A DNA stretch of 5,494 bases, taken from positions 1 through 5,494 of the forward strand of contig JAOPZP010000002.1 in NCBI GenBank assembly GCA_025964055.1, given 5' to 3'. The notes beneath the pieces were generated by a model. That model saw only the letters and a list, made by a program, of their open reading frames with translations, ran no database searches and was not told the DNA's origin. This document shows positions 1-5,312 of the stretch, in pieces. The stretch comes from Conexibacter sp. Its GTDB lineage: Bacteria > Actinomycetota > Thermoleophilia > Solirubrobacterales > Solirubrobacteraceae. A program made the translations under genes and the position numbers. Every line of letters starts with the position of its first letter. Within the stretch, counting starts at the first letter, position 1.

Positions 1-504
1 GGCCCGTCGCCCGCGGCGCTGGGCGCTGAGGAGGCCACGCTGTGCGCGGAGGCCGCGGGCGTGGCCGAGGAGCTGATCGGCGGGGCGGTCACCCGCGACG
101 ACGTGGTGGTGGTCCACGACGTGGTCACGGCGCTGCTCGTGCAGGCCGCGCGGGATCAGGGGGCGCACACCGTCTGGCATGTCCATGCGACCCGCCGCGA
201 CGATCCGGACGCCGTCCGCGGCGCGCGCGCCGCCTTCGCCTTCCTGCATCGCTACACCGCCGGGGTCGACGCCTACATCATGACCTGGCCCGAGCCGGCC
301 GGCCACGGCACGGTCGTCGAGCGCGTCGCGGCGGCGATGCCGGACGGCGACGTCGTGGCCGCCAAGGAGATCCCGGCCGTGGACGACCCGGGCGCGCGCC
401 GGACGCTGGCCTGGCGCACCGCGCTGGCCGACGTGGTGACCGACGATCGCGCCGGGCACGTCGGCGGCACGATTCGCGTGCGCCCGGCCGTGCCCGTGCG
501 TTAG
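1..504 (+). CDS. TreT-like glycosyltransferase N-terminal-domain protein (5' end outside window)
   Basis: The frame is open from base 1 and ends at TAG 502-504, giving 167 visible residues; the true start lies to the left. Residues 34-97 resemble the N-terminal domain of trehalose synthase (TreT) and trehalose phosphorylase-type GT-B glycosyltransferases. They show a hydrophobic strand ending in V-H-D (38-40), a small-residue helix, strand V-W-H-V-H (58-62, the position of the family's VWRCH-type motif), then an F-L-x-x-Y helix (81-85) and D-A-Y-I (90-93). TreT then normally has an I-P-P-x-I-D hinge followed by a whole C-terminal nucleotide-sugar-binding domain. Here a weak I-P-A-V-D (124-128) is followed by only about 39 residues and a stop. 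The C-terminal half cannot lie downstream, because that DNA encodes the convergent baeRF gene. The product is therefore either a stand-alone N-domain protein or a degenerate relative, and catalysis is doubtful. The assignment rests on motif resemblance alone and is moderate to low. Confidence 0.55.
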   Translation, partial: GPSPAALGAEEATLCAEAAGVAEELIGGAVTRDDVVVVHDVVTALLVQAARDQGAHTVWHVHATRRDDPDAVRGARAAFAFLHRYTAGVDAYIMTWPEPAGHGTVVERVAAAMPDGDVVAAKEIPAVDDPGARRTLAWRTALADVVTDDRAGHVGGTIRVRPAVPVR

Positions 505-1655
505 CTCGGCCGCGGCGGCAGGACGAACCGCAGCGCGGCGGCGGTGCCGTGGTGATGCAGCGGGGTGTCGTCGGCGCTGATGTGCGCCACCTCGCCGCCC
601 TCTTCGATGACCGCCTCGACGAGCTCGTCGACGACGTCGGGCACCTGCCGCGTCCGGCGGCCGCAGAGCGGGCAGCGCGCTCCCGCCAGCGCGATCCAGT
701 GGTCGTGGTCGCAGATCACGCCGGGCGCCTCGACGCGCTGCTCGACCAGCAGCGTCGCGATGGCGCGCAGCGTCCCGGCCCACAGGCAGTCCTCCAGCCC
801 GGCGGCCGCGGGACCGTGGGCGGCGTGCGTGTCGAGCACCTCCCCGATCGACCGGCGCCGGCGGTCCTCCTCGTGGCGTTCGACGACCGCCGACGCGGCC
901 CGGCGGACGTCCTCGGTGGTCGACGTGCGCGGGTCGGAGGCGATGGTCCCCGCGAGGCGCGCGCGCAGGTCGTTGGGCAGCGCCTCGACGAAGCCGGGCA
1001 GCTCCTGGCGGTGGCCGCCGAGCACCAGCAGCTCGCAGCCGTTGGCCGTGCACACGGCCTGGATCTGGTCGGCGGCGCGCCGGTAGTGGCGGCGGGCGAG
1101 CTCGGTCGCGTGGCGCTGCACCCGGTACTCGTCCAGTCCCGCCCAGCCGCCGTAGTCGGGCTTGCGCACCGTCTCGTCGCGCTGCCCGACCGCCCAGTGC
1201 AGCTCCCCGTGGGCGAGCGTCCACACGCGCGCGCCGCCGCGGTCGACGATCGCGACGCAGGCCGAGCGCTCCTCGTCGAGGATCGCGGTCATGGGACGGA
1301 TCCACGGGGTGGCGTCCACGACGGCGCGGTTGCGGATCGTCCGCGACAGCGCGACCTCCTCGTAGAGCCCGGCGCCGGAGCAGGAGACGATCGCCGCCGT
1401 GCCGGCGGGCCACTCCTGCTGGGTCAGCGCGTCGAAGATGCGGCGCTCGTCCTCGTTGAGCGACAGGCGGCCGGAGTGCGTGAGGCCGCCGCCGGCGGCC
1501 TGCTGGCGGACGTCGTGCAGCAGGCTGCCGGCGTGGGTGCCGAGGGCCCGGTCGCCGGGGTCGACCTCGACGCGCGCGTAGACCGAGACGACGGGCAGCC
1601 CGCGCGCGTCGAACTCGGCCAGGTGCCGGACCATCGCCGCCGACACGCGCCGCAT
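501..1655 (-). CDS. baeRF family-10-like eRF1/peptide-release-factor homologue
   Basis: This 384-residue protein resembles the bacterial archaeo-eukaryotic release factor (baeRF) group, relatives of eRF1, Pelota and Vms1 that are thought to act on ribosomes or peptidyl-tRNA. Residues 1-128 form the N-terminal region. Residues 132-198 look like eRF1 domain 2: strands A-C-V-A-I-V-D-R-G and A-R-V-W, then a loop G-G-W-A-G (169-173), then a long basic helix (about 177-200). Residues 207-384 look like domain 3: L-L-V-L-G-G-H (209-215), a basic helix around 251-268, C315, C328-P-L-C331-G (possibly metal-binding), and a final helix-strand unit V-D-E-L-V-E ... V-A-H-I. The catalytic glutamine expected in the GGQ/GxxQ-type loop is not seen. 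The start is ATG at 1655, which overlaps the zwf stop as TGATG and has a GGAGG 8 nt upstream; Met8 (1634) is a weaker alternative. It is the last gene of the operon, and its TAA interlocks with the convergent gene's TAG. The frame stays open far upstream inside zwf, but this is a GC artefact. The family is fairly sure; the biochemical activity is unknown. Confidence 0.83.
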   Translation of the reverse strand: MRRVSAAMVRHLAEFDARGLPVVSVYARVEVDPGDRALGTHAGSLLHDVRQQAAGGGLTHSGRLSLNEDERRIFDALTQQEWPAGTAAIVSCSGAGLYEEVALSRTIRNRAVVDATPWIRPMTAILDEERSACVAIVDRGGARVWTLAHGELHWAVGQRDETVRKPDYGGWAGLDEYRVQRHATELARRHYRRAADQIQAVCTANGCELLVLGGHRQELPGFVEALPNDLRARLAGTIASDPRTSTTEDVRRAASAVVERHEEDRRRRSIGEVLDTHAAHGPAAAGLEDCLWAGTLRAIATLLVEQRVEAPGVICDHDHWIALAGARCPLCGRRTRQVPDVVDELVEAVIEEGGEVAHISADDTPLHHHGTAAALRFVLPPRPS

Positions 1656-3190
1656 CAGATCATCCTCCACTCGTGCCCGGGGATCAGGATCGTCGCGGCC
1701 TCGTCCGGGCCCTGCGACCCGGCGGCGTACTGCGGCAGCGCGCCGCCCATCGCCTCCCAGGCCCGGAGCACCGGGTCGCAGATGCGCCACTGCGCCTCGA
1801 CCTCGTCGTCGCGCGTGAACAGCGTGGCGTCGCCGCGCATCGCGTCCAGCAGCAGGCGCTCGTAGGCCTCGGGCGAGTCCGACAGGAACGTCGTCCCGTA
1901 GAGGAACTGCATGAGCACCGAGCGCAGGCGCATCCGGGGCCCGGGGATCTTGGCGGCGACCGACACGGAGACTCCCTCGTCGGGCTGGATGGACAGGACG
2001 ATCGTGTTCGGCGTCACGGGCGCCGCGCCGTCGGCGGCGAAGCTGAGGTGCGGGACCGGGCGCAGCTCGACCGCGATCTCGGTCTTCTTGCGCGCGAGGC
2101 GCTTGCCGGTGCGCACGTAGAACGGCACCCCGGCCCAGCGCCAGTTGTCCACCGACAACCGCAATGCCGCGTAGGTCTCGGTGGTCGAGTCCGGCGGGAC
2201 GCCCTCCTCCTCCAGGTAGCCCGGCACGGCGTCGCCGCCGACGAAGCCGGGGCCGTACTGCGCGCGCACGGCGCGGCGCTGGATCTCCCACGACGCCGGC
2301 GGCCGGATCGCCTGCAGGACCTTGACCTTCTCGTTGCGGACGTCGTCGGCGCCGAACCGCGCCGGCGGCTCCATCGCGACGTGGCACAGCAACTGCAGGA
2401 GGTGGTTCTGGATGAGGTCCCGCAGCGCGCCGGTCTGGTCGTAGAAGCCGGCGCGGCTGCCGACGCCGACCTCCTCGGCCGCCGTGATCTGCACGTGGTC
2501 GACGTAGTTGCGGTTCCACACCGGCTCGAAGAGCTGGTTGGCGAAGCGCAGGGCGAGGAGGTTCTGGACCGTCTCCTTGCCGAGGTAGTGGTCGATGCGG
2601 AAGATCTGGCGCTCCTCGAAGACCGCGAGCATCCGGCGGTTGAGCTGGCGCGCCTCCTGCAGCGTCCGGCCGAACGGCTTCTCGACGACCACGCGCACGT
2701 CGGCGTCGGCGCGCCGAGCCAGGCCGTGCGCGCCGAGCTCGTCGACGATCGTGGCGAAGAACGCCGGCGCCGTGGCGAGGTACAGGCAGCGGTTCATCGG
2801 CCAGCCGGCGACCTCGTCGCAGTGGTGCAGGATCCCGCCGAGCCGGTCGTAGACGCCGGGGTCGGCGAACGCGCCGGAGACGTACTCGACCTCGTCCAGC
2901 AGCCGCTGGAGCACCGCCTCGTCGGGCGCGCGGCGCGAGAACCGCCGGATCGCGATCGCGGCCTGCCGGCGGTACTCGTCGCTGGTCTCGGCGCTGCGCG
3001 CGACGCCGACGAGGTGGAAGCGCTCGGGCAGCGCCCCGTCGTGGGCGAGCTCGTAGATCGCGGGCAGCAGCTTGCGGCGCGCCAGGTCGCCCGTGGCGCC
3101 GAAGAGCACCATGACGGTGGGGTGGACCGGCAGGTGCTCCAGGCCCTCGGCGAGCGGGTTGTGCTGCGCCGGGACGACCAGGCCCGTCAC
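1655..3190 (-). CDS. zwf: Glucose-6-phosphate 1-dehydrogenase
   Basis: This cytosolic enzyme oxidises glucose-6-phosphate to 6-phosphogluconolactone with NADP+ (or NAD+), the first step of the oxidative pentose phosphate pathway and a main NADPH source. The protein is 511 residues, normal for the family. In 511-residue numbering: nucleotide-binding loop G-A-T-G-D-L-A (31-37), E-K-P-F-G (170-174), signature R-I-D-H-Y-L-G-K-E (198-206) with the substrate-binding His201, catalytic-base motif Q-N-H (261-263), and R-T-G-K-R-L (360-365). All key residues are present, so activity is expected. I chose GTG 3190 because it makes a 4-nt GTGA overlap with the upstream PCD-like stop. A GTG at 3220 would add 10 residues and lengthen the overlap. 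No clear Shine-Dalgarno is seen before GTG 3190, consistent with translational coupling. The usual actinobacterial partner opcA, and gnd and pgl, are not in this window; zwf is instead placed among ribosome-stress genes. Confidence 0.96.
   Translation of the reverse strand: MTGLVVPAQHNPLAEGLEHLPVHPTVMVLFGATGDLARRKLLPAIYELAHDGALPERFHLVGVARSAETSDEYRRQAAIAIRRFSRRAPDEAVLQRLLDEVEYVSGAFADPGVYDRLGGILHHCDEVAGWPMNRCLYLATAPAFFATIVDELGAHGLARRADADVRVVVEKPFGRTLQEARQLNRRMLAVFEERQIFRIDHYLGKETVQNLLALRFANQLFEPVWNRNYVDHVQITAAEEVGVGSRAGFYDQTGALRDLIQNHLLQLLCHVAMEPPARFGADDVRNEKVKVLQAIRPPASWEIQRRAVRAQYGPGFVGGDAVPGYLEEEGVPPDSTTETYAALRLSVDNWRWAGVPFYVRTGKRLARKKTEIAVELRPVPHLSFAADGAAPVTPNTIVLSIQPDEGVSVSVAAKIPGPRMRLRSVLMQFLYGTTFLSDSPEAYERLLLDAMRGDATLFTRDDEVEAQWRICDPVLRAWEAMGGALPQYAAGSQGPDEAATILIPGHEWRMI
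1664..1668 (-). promoter_or_regulatory. Shine-Dalgarno GGAGG for the baeRF gene
   Basis: Read on the minus strand, GGAGG sits 8 nt before the ATG at 1655, inside the last codons of zwf. It fixes the start of the release-factor homologue and shows that this gene can load ribosomes itself as well as by coupling through TGATG. Confidence 0.75.
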
Positions 3191-3462
3191 GCGTGCGGCG
3201 GCACGACGGGGAAGGTCCACGCGACGACGGCGTCCACCTTGGCCGCGAGACGCAGCTCGGCGTTGGTGATCCCCGCGTGGTGGGGGTTGCTGATCGAGAG
3301 CCGCACGTGGTTGAACTCGGAGATGGTCATGTCGGGCCGCCGCAGGTAGTCGACGCAGCCGCGCGCGATGGACCCCACGAACCGGAACGCCGAGTCGAAG
3401 TCGCGGAAGCGCAGGTCGCGGACGAGGGCGCCGTCCTCCTGGCGCCAGTCGGCGCCGGTCAT
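3187..3462 (-). CDS. Pterin-4a-carbinolamine dehydratase-like protein, non-canonical active site
   Basis: The 91-residue protein has the size and pattern of the PCD/DCoH fold. It has an initial W6, strand L-R-F-R-D-F (17-22), a helix S-A-F-R-F-V-G-S-I-A (24-33), strand H-V-R-L-S-I-S (52-58), and a final helix N-A-E-L-R-L-A-A-K-V-D (67-77). Canonical PCD recycles 4a-hydroxytetrahydrobiopterin using a His-His-Pro motif plus a later His in a T-H-D-A-G-G-L-T segment. Here the first motif reads R41-R42-P43-D44, so both histidines are arginine, while P-H-H-A-G-I-T (60-66) keeps one of the later histidine positions. Dehydratase activity is therefore doubtful; a structural, ligand-binding or regulatory role is possible. 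The start is ATG 3462, 4-nt overlap (ATGA) with the hibernation-factor stop and a GGAG 5 nt upstream. The stop overlaps zwf by GTGA. No aromatic amino acid hydroxylase lies nearby. Confidence 0.78.
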   Translation of the reverse strand: MTGADWRQEDGALVRDLRFRDFDSAFRFVGSIARGCVDYLRRPDMTISEFNHVRLSISNPHHAGITNAELRLAAKVDAVVAWTFPVVPPHA

Positions 3463-4238
3463 CCGGGCTCCACCAGGCCGTAGTCGCCGTCGGTGCGCAG
3501 GTAGAGGACCCGGCCGCGCCCGTCGTCGGCGTCGACGTAGTAGAGGAACCGGTGGTCGAGCTGGTCCATCTCGCTGCGGGCGGCGGCGAGCGTCAGCGGC
3601 GCGCTGTAGCGGCTCGGCATCGGCACGACGACGTCGTTCTCGTCGGCGAGCGCGCTGCCCGGCGGGAACAGCAGGCCGATCCGCCCGTCGTCGCGCCAGA
3701 AGACGACGACGTCCTCGTCGGTTCGCACGTGCACGAACAGATGGAAGTACTCCGCGTCCTCGAGCAGGTCGACGATCGCCGAGAGCGTCGGCTCGGGCCC
3801 CGGCGCGTAGGTGCGGCGGCTGACGATCTCGCGCTCCTCGGGCGGCTTGCTCACCCGGGCCGGGGAGGGGCGCCGCGCCTGGTCGAAGTCCGCGACGGCC
3901 TTCGCGATCGTGCGCGGGTCGTTGCGCGTGGCCACGTCGGTGTCGACGATGCGCCGCAGCTGGCGGCGCAGGCGCCCGACCACCGCGTCGGTCGCCTCGA
4001 CGGGTGTGGGCGCCGTGGCGTGCGCGGCGAGGACGCGGCCGTCGAAGGGCAGGCTCGCGTCGGCGACGAACCGCTCGCGCGCACGATCGCCGTGGCCGGG
4101 ATGGTCGCGCAGGGTGAGCCGCGCGGCGACCGGCGCCCCGTCCTCGTCCACGTAGCGCTCGAGCGTCGTCAGCCGCGCGCGGGCCTCCTGGAGCTGTGAC
4201 GCGGGGACGTCGCCCTCGACCGTGATGTCAATGTCCAT
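3459..4238 (-). CDS. Long-form ribosome hibernation factor with tandem C-terminal domains (RafH/HPF type)
   Basis: The product is about 259 residues. Counted from ATG 4238, residues 1-100 form an S30AE/HPF-like N-terminal domain (strand M-D-I-D-I-T-V-E, helix about 12-29, strands around 35-45 and 55-73, then a basic helix with R-L-R-R-Q-L-R-R at 89-96). A linker of roughly 35 residues follows. Then come two copies of the HPF C-terminal domain: about 136-193, R-E-I-V-S-R-R-T-Y to G-L-L-F-P; and about 204-258, ending Y-L-R-T-D-G-D-Y-G-L-V-E-P, a textbook ending for that domain. Such factors bind the 30S decoding region and stabilise inactive ribosomes. One CTD is usual; two CTDs are known in mycobacterial RafH (DosR-regulated, Rv0079 orthologue). 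ATG 4238 is chosen over GTG 4244 because AGGAAGG ends 5 nt before the ATG, whereas the GTG lies within that purine tract. The gene overlaps the upstream carbamoyltransferase gene by 11 nt. Confidence 0.9.
   Translation of the reverse strand: MDIDITVEGDVPASQLQEARARLTTLERYVDEDGAPVAARLTLRDHPGHGDRARERFVADASLPFDGRVLAAHATAPTPVEATDAVVGRLRRQLRRIVDTDVATRNDPRTIAKAVADFDQARRPSPARVSKPPEEREIVSRRTYAPGPEPTLSAIVDLLEDAEYFHLFVHVRTDEDVVVFWRDDGRIGLLFPPGSALADENDVVVPMPSRYSAPLTLAAARSEMDQLDHRFLYYVDADDGRGRVLYLRTDGDYGLVEPG
3468..3471 (-). promoter_or_regulatory. Shine-Dalgarno GGAG for the PCD-like gene
   Basis: On the minus strand GGAG stands 5 nt before ATG 3462, inside the final codons of the hibernation-factor gene. 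Together with the ATGA stop/start overlap it supports this start and coupled translation. Confidence 0.65.
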
Positions 4239-5187
4239 GCTCACCTTCCTGCTGGGTCGCCATCGCGTGGATGACCGCCTGCTCGGCGGGCAGGCGGTTG
4301 GCGGCCTGCTGCCAGACCACCGAGTGCGGGCCGTCGAAGACCGCCTCGGCCACCTCCTCCTCGCGCCGGGCCGGGAGCTCGTGGAGGAAGACGGCGGTCG
4401 GCTTGGCGCGGGCCAGCAGCGGCGGCGTGATGCGGTAGGGGCGCAGGCGCTCGTGGAGCCGTGCGCGCTCCACCGGGTCGACGGGCTGCGGCCAGGGGCC
4501 GGTCGCCACGGCGTCGGCGCCCTCGACGGCCTGGATCGGGTCGTCGGTCAGCGAGACGTGGCCGCCGTGGAGGTCGCCGAGCACCTCGGCGGCGACGAGG
4601 TCCTCCGGCTGGGGCGCGAAGTCGTCGGGCGCGGCGATCCGGACGTCGATCCCCGCCATCGCGCCGAGGGTCAGCAGCGAGCGCGCGAGGTTGTCGGCCG
4701 GGCCGACGTAGGCGACCGTCAGGCCCTCGAGCTGGAGGAAGCGCTCGCGCAGCGTGAAGAGGTCGGCCAGCGCCTGGCAGGGGTGGTGGTCGGGCGAGCG
4801 CGCGTTGATGACGGGGATGGTCGCCGCGCCGGCCATCGCGGCCAGCGTGCGGTCGGGCAGGTCGCGCACGAGGATGGCGGCGGCGTAGCCGGAGAGGATC
4901 CGCGCGGCGTCCTCGTAGCTCTCGCCGCCGCGGGAGAGGTCGTCGGGGCGCACGGTGATCGGCTCCATCCCGAGCCGGTGCGCCGCGGCCTGCGCGGAGA
5001 GGCCCGCCCGGGTGGTGGGGACCTCGTACAGGCAGGCCAGCGACGCACCGCCCAGCGCCGCGTTCCAGCCGGTGCGGTCGGCCTTCATGGCCCCGGCGAG
5101 CCGCAGCAGCTCGTCGAGGGCGACTCGCGTGAGATCGCCGGCGCGCAGCAGGTCGGGCGGCCAGTGGAGCGTCGTCGGGCTGGTCAT
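4228..5187 (-). CDS. Ornithine/aspartate carbamoyltransferase-family paralogue with altered catalytic motifs
   Basis: At 319 residues this has the normal length and full two-domain layout of the transcarbamylase family. Preserved landmarks are the helix D-L-T-R-V-A-L-D-E-L (18-27), R108, N128 and H135-P136-C137-Q138-A-L-A-D-L (the carbamoyl-phosphate-domain motif). The second-domain strand L-T-V-A-Y-V-G-P-A-D-N (156-166) and the C-terminal S-V-V-W-Q-Q-A-A-N-R-L (289-299) of ornithine carbamoyltransferases are also present. Three active-site signatures are changed. The S-T-R-T-R phosphate loop reads T58-T-R60-A-G62, losing the second Arg. The ornithine motif D-x-W-x-S-M-G appears as G230-P-W-P-Q-P. 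H-C-L-P reads H269-E-L-P, losing the ornithine carbamoyltransferase Cys. Fold membership is clear; ordinary ornithine carbamoylation is unlikely, and a different acceptor substrate or a regulatory role is possible. The gene heads the operon, starts at ATG 5187 with no strong Shine-Dalgarno, and no other arginine gene is visible. Confidence 0.88.
   Translation of the reverse strand: MTSPTTLHWPPDLLRAGDLTRVALDELLRLAGAMKADRTGWNAALGGASLACLYEVPTTRAGLSAQAAAHRLGMEPITVRPDDLSRGGESYEDAARILSGYAAAILVRDLPDRTLAAMAGAATIPVINARSPDHHPCQALADLFTLRERFLQLEGLTVAYVGPADNLARSLLTLGAMAGIDVRIAAPDDFAPQPEDLVAAEVLGDLHGGHVSLTDDPIQAVEGADAVATGPWPQPVDPVERARLHERLRPYRITPPLLARAKPTAVFLHELPARREEEVAEAVFDGPHSVVWQQAANRLPAEQAVIHAMATQQEGEHGH
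4244..4250 (-). promoter_or_regulatory. Shine-Dalgarno AGGAAGG that decides the hibernation-factor start
   Basis: On the minus strand AGGAAGG ends 5 nt before ATG 4238. The alternative start GTG 4244 shares its first base with this tract, which argues that the ATG two codons later is the real start. The site lies within the coding end of the carbamoyltransferase-like gene. Confidence 0.55.
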
Positions 5188-5202
5188 GGGGGCACGCCTG
5201 GA

Positions 5203-5303
5203 GGTAGGCCCGCAGGCGGCGCCGCAAGGGCCCGGCCGCGCGCCGCACCCGCGATCGCCCGGTTGCCGGTCGGCCGCTGGCGCCGCGCGGCGTGCGGCCT
5301 ACC
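5203..5303. repeat. 8-bp inverted repeat GGTAGGCC / GGCCTACC near both divergent starts
   Basis: GGTAGGCC at 5203-5210 is matched exactly by its reverse complement GGCCTACC at 5296-5303. Each gene is thus preceded, in its own reading direction, by GGCCTACC: 15 nt before the operon ATG and 9 nt before the rightward ATG. The symmetry could mark paired regulator sites or -10-like elements. An 8-bp match in a region this GC-rich can also arise by chance. Confidence 0.4.
5272..5299. repeat. Interrupted 28-bp inverted repeat (operator or hairpin candidate)
   Basis: The outer arms GGCCGC (5272-5277) and GCGGCC (5294-5299) enclose the perfect palindrome CGCCGC-GCGGCG (5281-5292), with an internal bulge of TGG on one side and T on the other. 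It ends 13 nt before ATG 5313. It could bind a dimeric regulator or fold as a stem in a leader transcript. No T-run follows, so it is not a normal intrinsic terminator. Confidence 0.4.
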
Positions 5304-5312
5304 GCCCAGACC

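Larger units (their letters stand above)
5188..5312. promoter_or_regulatory. Divergent intergenic region, presumed promoters for the operon and the right-hand gene
   Basis: This 125-bp segment separates the operon start (minus) from the rightward gene, and is the only non-coding stretch in the window, so the operon promoter most likely lies here. It is extremely GC-rich. On the minus strand TTGCGG (5223-5228) is followed 15 nt later by TACCTC, a weak -35/-10-like pair with short spacing. No convincing sigma-70 or stress-sigma consensus is seen for the plus strand, and no DosR-type GGGAC/GTCCC palindrome is present. The region contains two inverted-repeat structures, listed separately. Promoter assignment is inferred from position. 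Confidence 0.5.

Noticed and set aside
42..1865. Long plus-strand open frame (607 codons) across the baeRF and zwf 3' regions
   Set aside because: Its translation is Arg/Gly/Ala/Val-rich low-complexity sequence with no recognisable motifs, and it is antisense to genes with clear family motifs. Long stop-free antisense frames are expected at this GC content.
1656..2519. N-terminal extension of the baeRF frame back to 2519
   Set aside because: The extension overlaps zwf in another frame and is arginine/glycine-rich. ATG 1655 has a good GGAGG and a TGATG junction with zwf.
1673..3349. Long plus-strand open frame (558 codons) opposite zwf
   Set aside because: It is fully antisense to a complete G6PD with all catalytic motifs. 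Its composition is unlike a real protein, so it is a GC shadow.
3552..4199. Plus-strand 215-codon frame opposite the hibernation factor
   Set aside because: It is antisense to a well-supported gene with tandem HPF C-terminal domains and has no family resemblance.
5188..5312. DosR-type operator upstream of the RafH-containing operon
   Set aside because: No GGGAC...GTCCC palindrome with an AT-rich centre is present, so mycobacterial-style DosR control is not supported.
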